This document shows, in pieces, positions 63,429-64,000 of a stretch of DNA of 64,000 nt (its first letter is position 1; each line of letters starts with the position of its first letter). The stretch comes from an uncultured Mucilaginibacter sp. (GTDB lineage: Bacteria > Bacteroidota > Bacteroidia > Sphingobacteriales > Sphingobacteriaceae), in NCBI GenBank assembly GCA_903891475.1, contig CAITEP010000010.1:62001-126000 (forward strand), read 5' to 3'. Made by a program: the position numbers and the translations under genes. The notes under the pieces are model-generated. The model did no database searches. It was not told the DNA's origin and saw nothing but the letters and a program-made list of their open reading frames with translations.

Positions 63429-63733
63429 GGGGGTAAAAATAGTTGAGATTTTGGAGGGGTGCAAATTTTAGTTGGAAAGAGTATGCATAACTTGACTATT
63501 TAGTATTATTAAAAAATGTTTTAATTATTCCTTTTATTTTAAACATGTTTATAGAAAGTCTTTTTTATTTTTATTTCCTAGAAATAATTATATTTATGAA
63601 CCAATACAGTTTTATATAACTGCTTGATTGAAAACTATTTTAAGTCTTTAACTAAAATGCTCTATTTAATTTGTTTAAAACTTTTATTTTATATATGGAT
63701 TTTAAACAAATAAATTTAGTAATATTAGATTAG

Positions 63734-63756
63734 AAATGCTAATTTTGTTAGCATTT
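63734..63756. promoter_or_regulatory. Dyad upstream of the DNA methyltransferase
   Basis: AAATGCTAA (63734-63742) pairs perfectly with TTAGCATTT (63748-63756) around TTTTG. It is centred about 30 bp upstream of the methyltransferase start, where an autoregulatory operator or a controller-protein site of a restriction-modification system would be expected. The stretch 63465-63733 is extremely AT-rich without a gene. Confidence 0.45.
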
Positions 63757-63774
63757 TTGATATTAAAAAAACAA

Positions 63775-64000
63775 ATGAGTAATCAAGCAAAACCTAAAAT
63801 TATTTCTCTATTTTCTGGGTGTGGTGGGCTAGACCTTGGTTTTCATAAAGCTGGCTATCAAACTGTTTGGGCAAACGATTTCGAACACTTTGCATGTGAA
63901 TCATTCCGCTCTTATTTTGGGGAAGGAATAATTGTTGAAGGCGATATAGAACAGATTGACCCATACAAAGAAAAATCCATTCCTGATTGCGATTTAATTC
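63775..64000 (+). CDS. DNA (cytosine-5) methyltransferase, N-terminal part
   Basis: The frame opens at ATG 63775 and runs off the right edge after 75 codons. It reads MSNQAKPKIISLFSGCGGLD with motif I (SLFSGCGGLDLGFHKAGY, S-adenosylmethionine binding), then the motif II acidic residue in VWANDFEHFA. These are the standard first motifs of C5 DNA methyltransferases. The catalytic PCQ motif lies beyond the window. It is more AT-rich than the core genes to its left, and probably begins a restriction-modification system or other acquired island. Confidence 0.88.
   Translation, partial: MSNQAKPKIISLFSGCGGLDLGFHKAGYQTVWANDFEHFACESFRSYFGEGIIVEGDIEQIDPYKEKSIPDCDLI

Overview
The window is chromosomal DNA of a Bacteroidota bacterium, most likely family Sphingobacteriaceae (Mucilaginibacter/Pedobacter-like). 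The basis is the gliding/type IX secretion lipoprotein GldD, a T9SS-type C-terminal sorting domain on a 1900-residue surface protein, a TonB-dependent receptor with an N-terminal carboxypeptidase-regulatory domain, BshC (bacillithiol), the acpP-fabF-rnc order with a divergent IPExxxVDY protein next to pyruvate kinase, and several promoters matching the Bacteroidota -7 element TAnnTTTG. Base composition is moderately AT-rich. Almost all genes are ordinary core or lineage genes; no transposase, prophage or CRISPR array was seen.

Layout. 0-4.4 kb: minus-strand nucleotide-sugar operon (ugd, UDP-xylose synthase, galE, rfbB, then the start of a further gene) feeding surface polysaccharide synthesis. 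4.5-6.9 kb: Kdo transferase and a membrane glycosyltransferase. 7-9.2 kb: ispH and hemH, separated by complementary GT-rich and CA-rich low-complexity tracts. 9.2-12.3 kb: DUF779 protein, aldehyde dehydrogenase and a divergent AraC regulator. 12.3-18.7 kb: M3 peptidase lipoprotein, gldD, aroE, a nitrilase-family amidase, bshC. 18.7-26.4 kb: a long minus-strand series with rimO and heme genes (hemJ, hemE, hemL, hemB) that encloses a two-component system and a TPR membrane protein. 26.6-38 kb: YifB ATPase, small and unknown membrane proteins, an SPFH lipoprotein, a TonB receptor, a cluster of small palindromes, a Zn-ribbon/Nif3 pair. 38.5-44.9 kb: a giant NHL/Ig/cadherin-like T9SS cargo and a small fibronectin-type lipoprotein. 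45-47.6 kb: a carboxypeptidase-regulatory-like protein and a carboxylesterase. 47.7-49.6 kb: a bacterial Ro60 (TROVE/vWA) gene followed by two tandem Y-RNA-like non-coding RNAs. 49.8-55.4 kb: rnc, fabF, acpP, pyk, an aminotransferase. 55.6-58.3 kb: multicopper oxidase, MORN-repeat lipoprotein, Sco protein. 59.2-62.5 kb: B12-dependent ribonucleotide reductase. The right edge opens a 5-methylcytosine DNA methyltransferase gene in AT-rich DNA.

The most interesting part is 47.7-49.6 kb. Two stretches just 3' of the Ro60 gene, on the same strand, share the same architecture: an outer helix, an asymmetric internal region with TGTCGTA on the 5' strand and GCTTGTT on the 3' strand, and a perfect inner helix. 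The first carries adjacent D-arm-like and T-arm-like hairpins, as expected of a tRNA-mimicking bacterial Y RNA (YrlA type). The second is shorter, and its apical loop is perfectly complementary over 8 nt to the T-loop sequence of the first. All statements about function are from reading sequence and family knowledge; no search or folding program was run.
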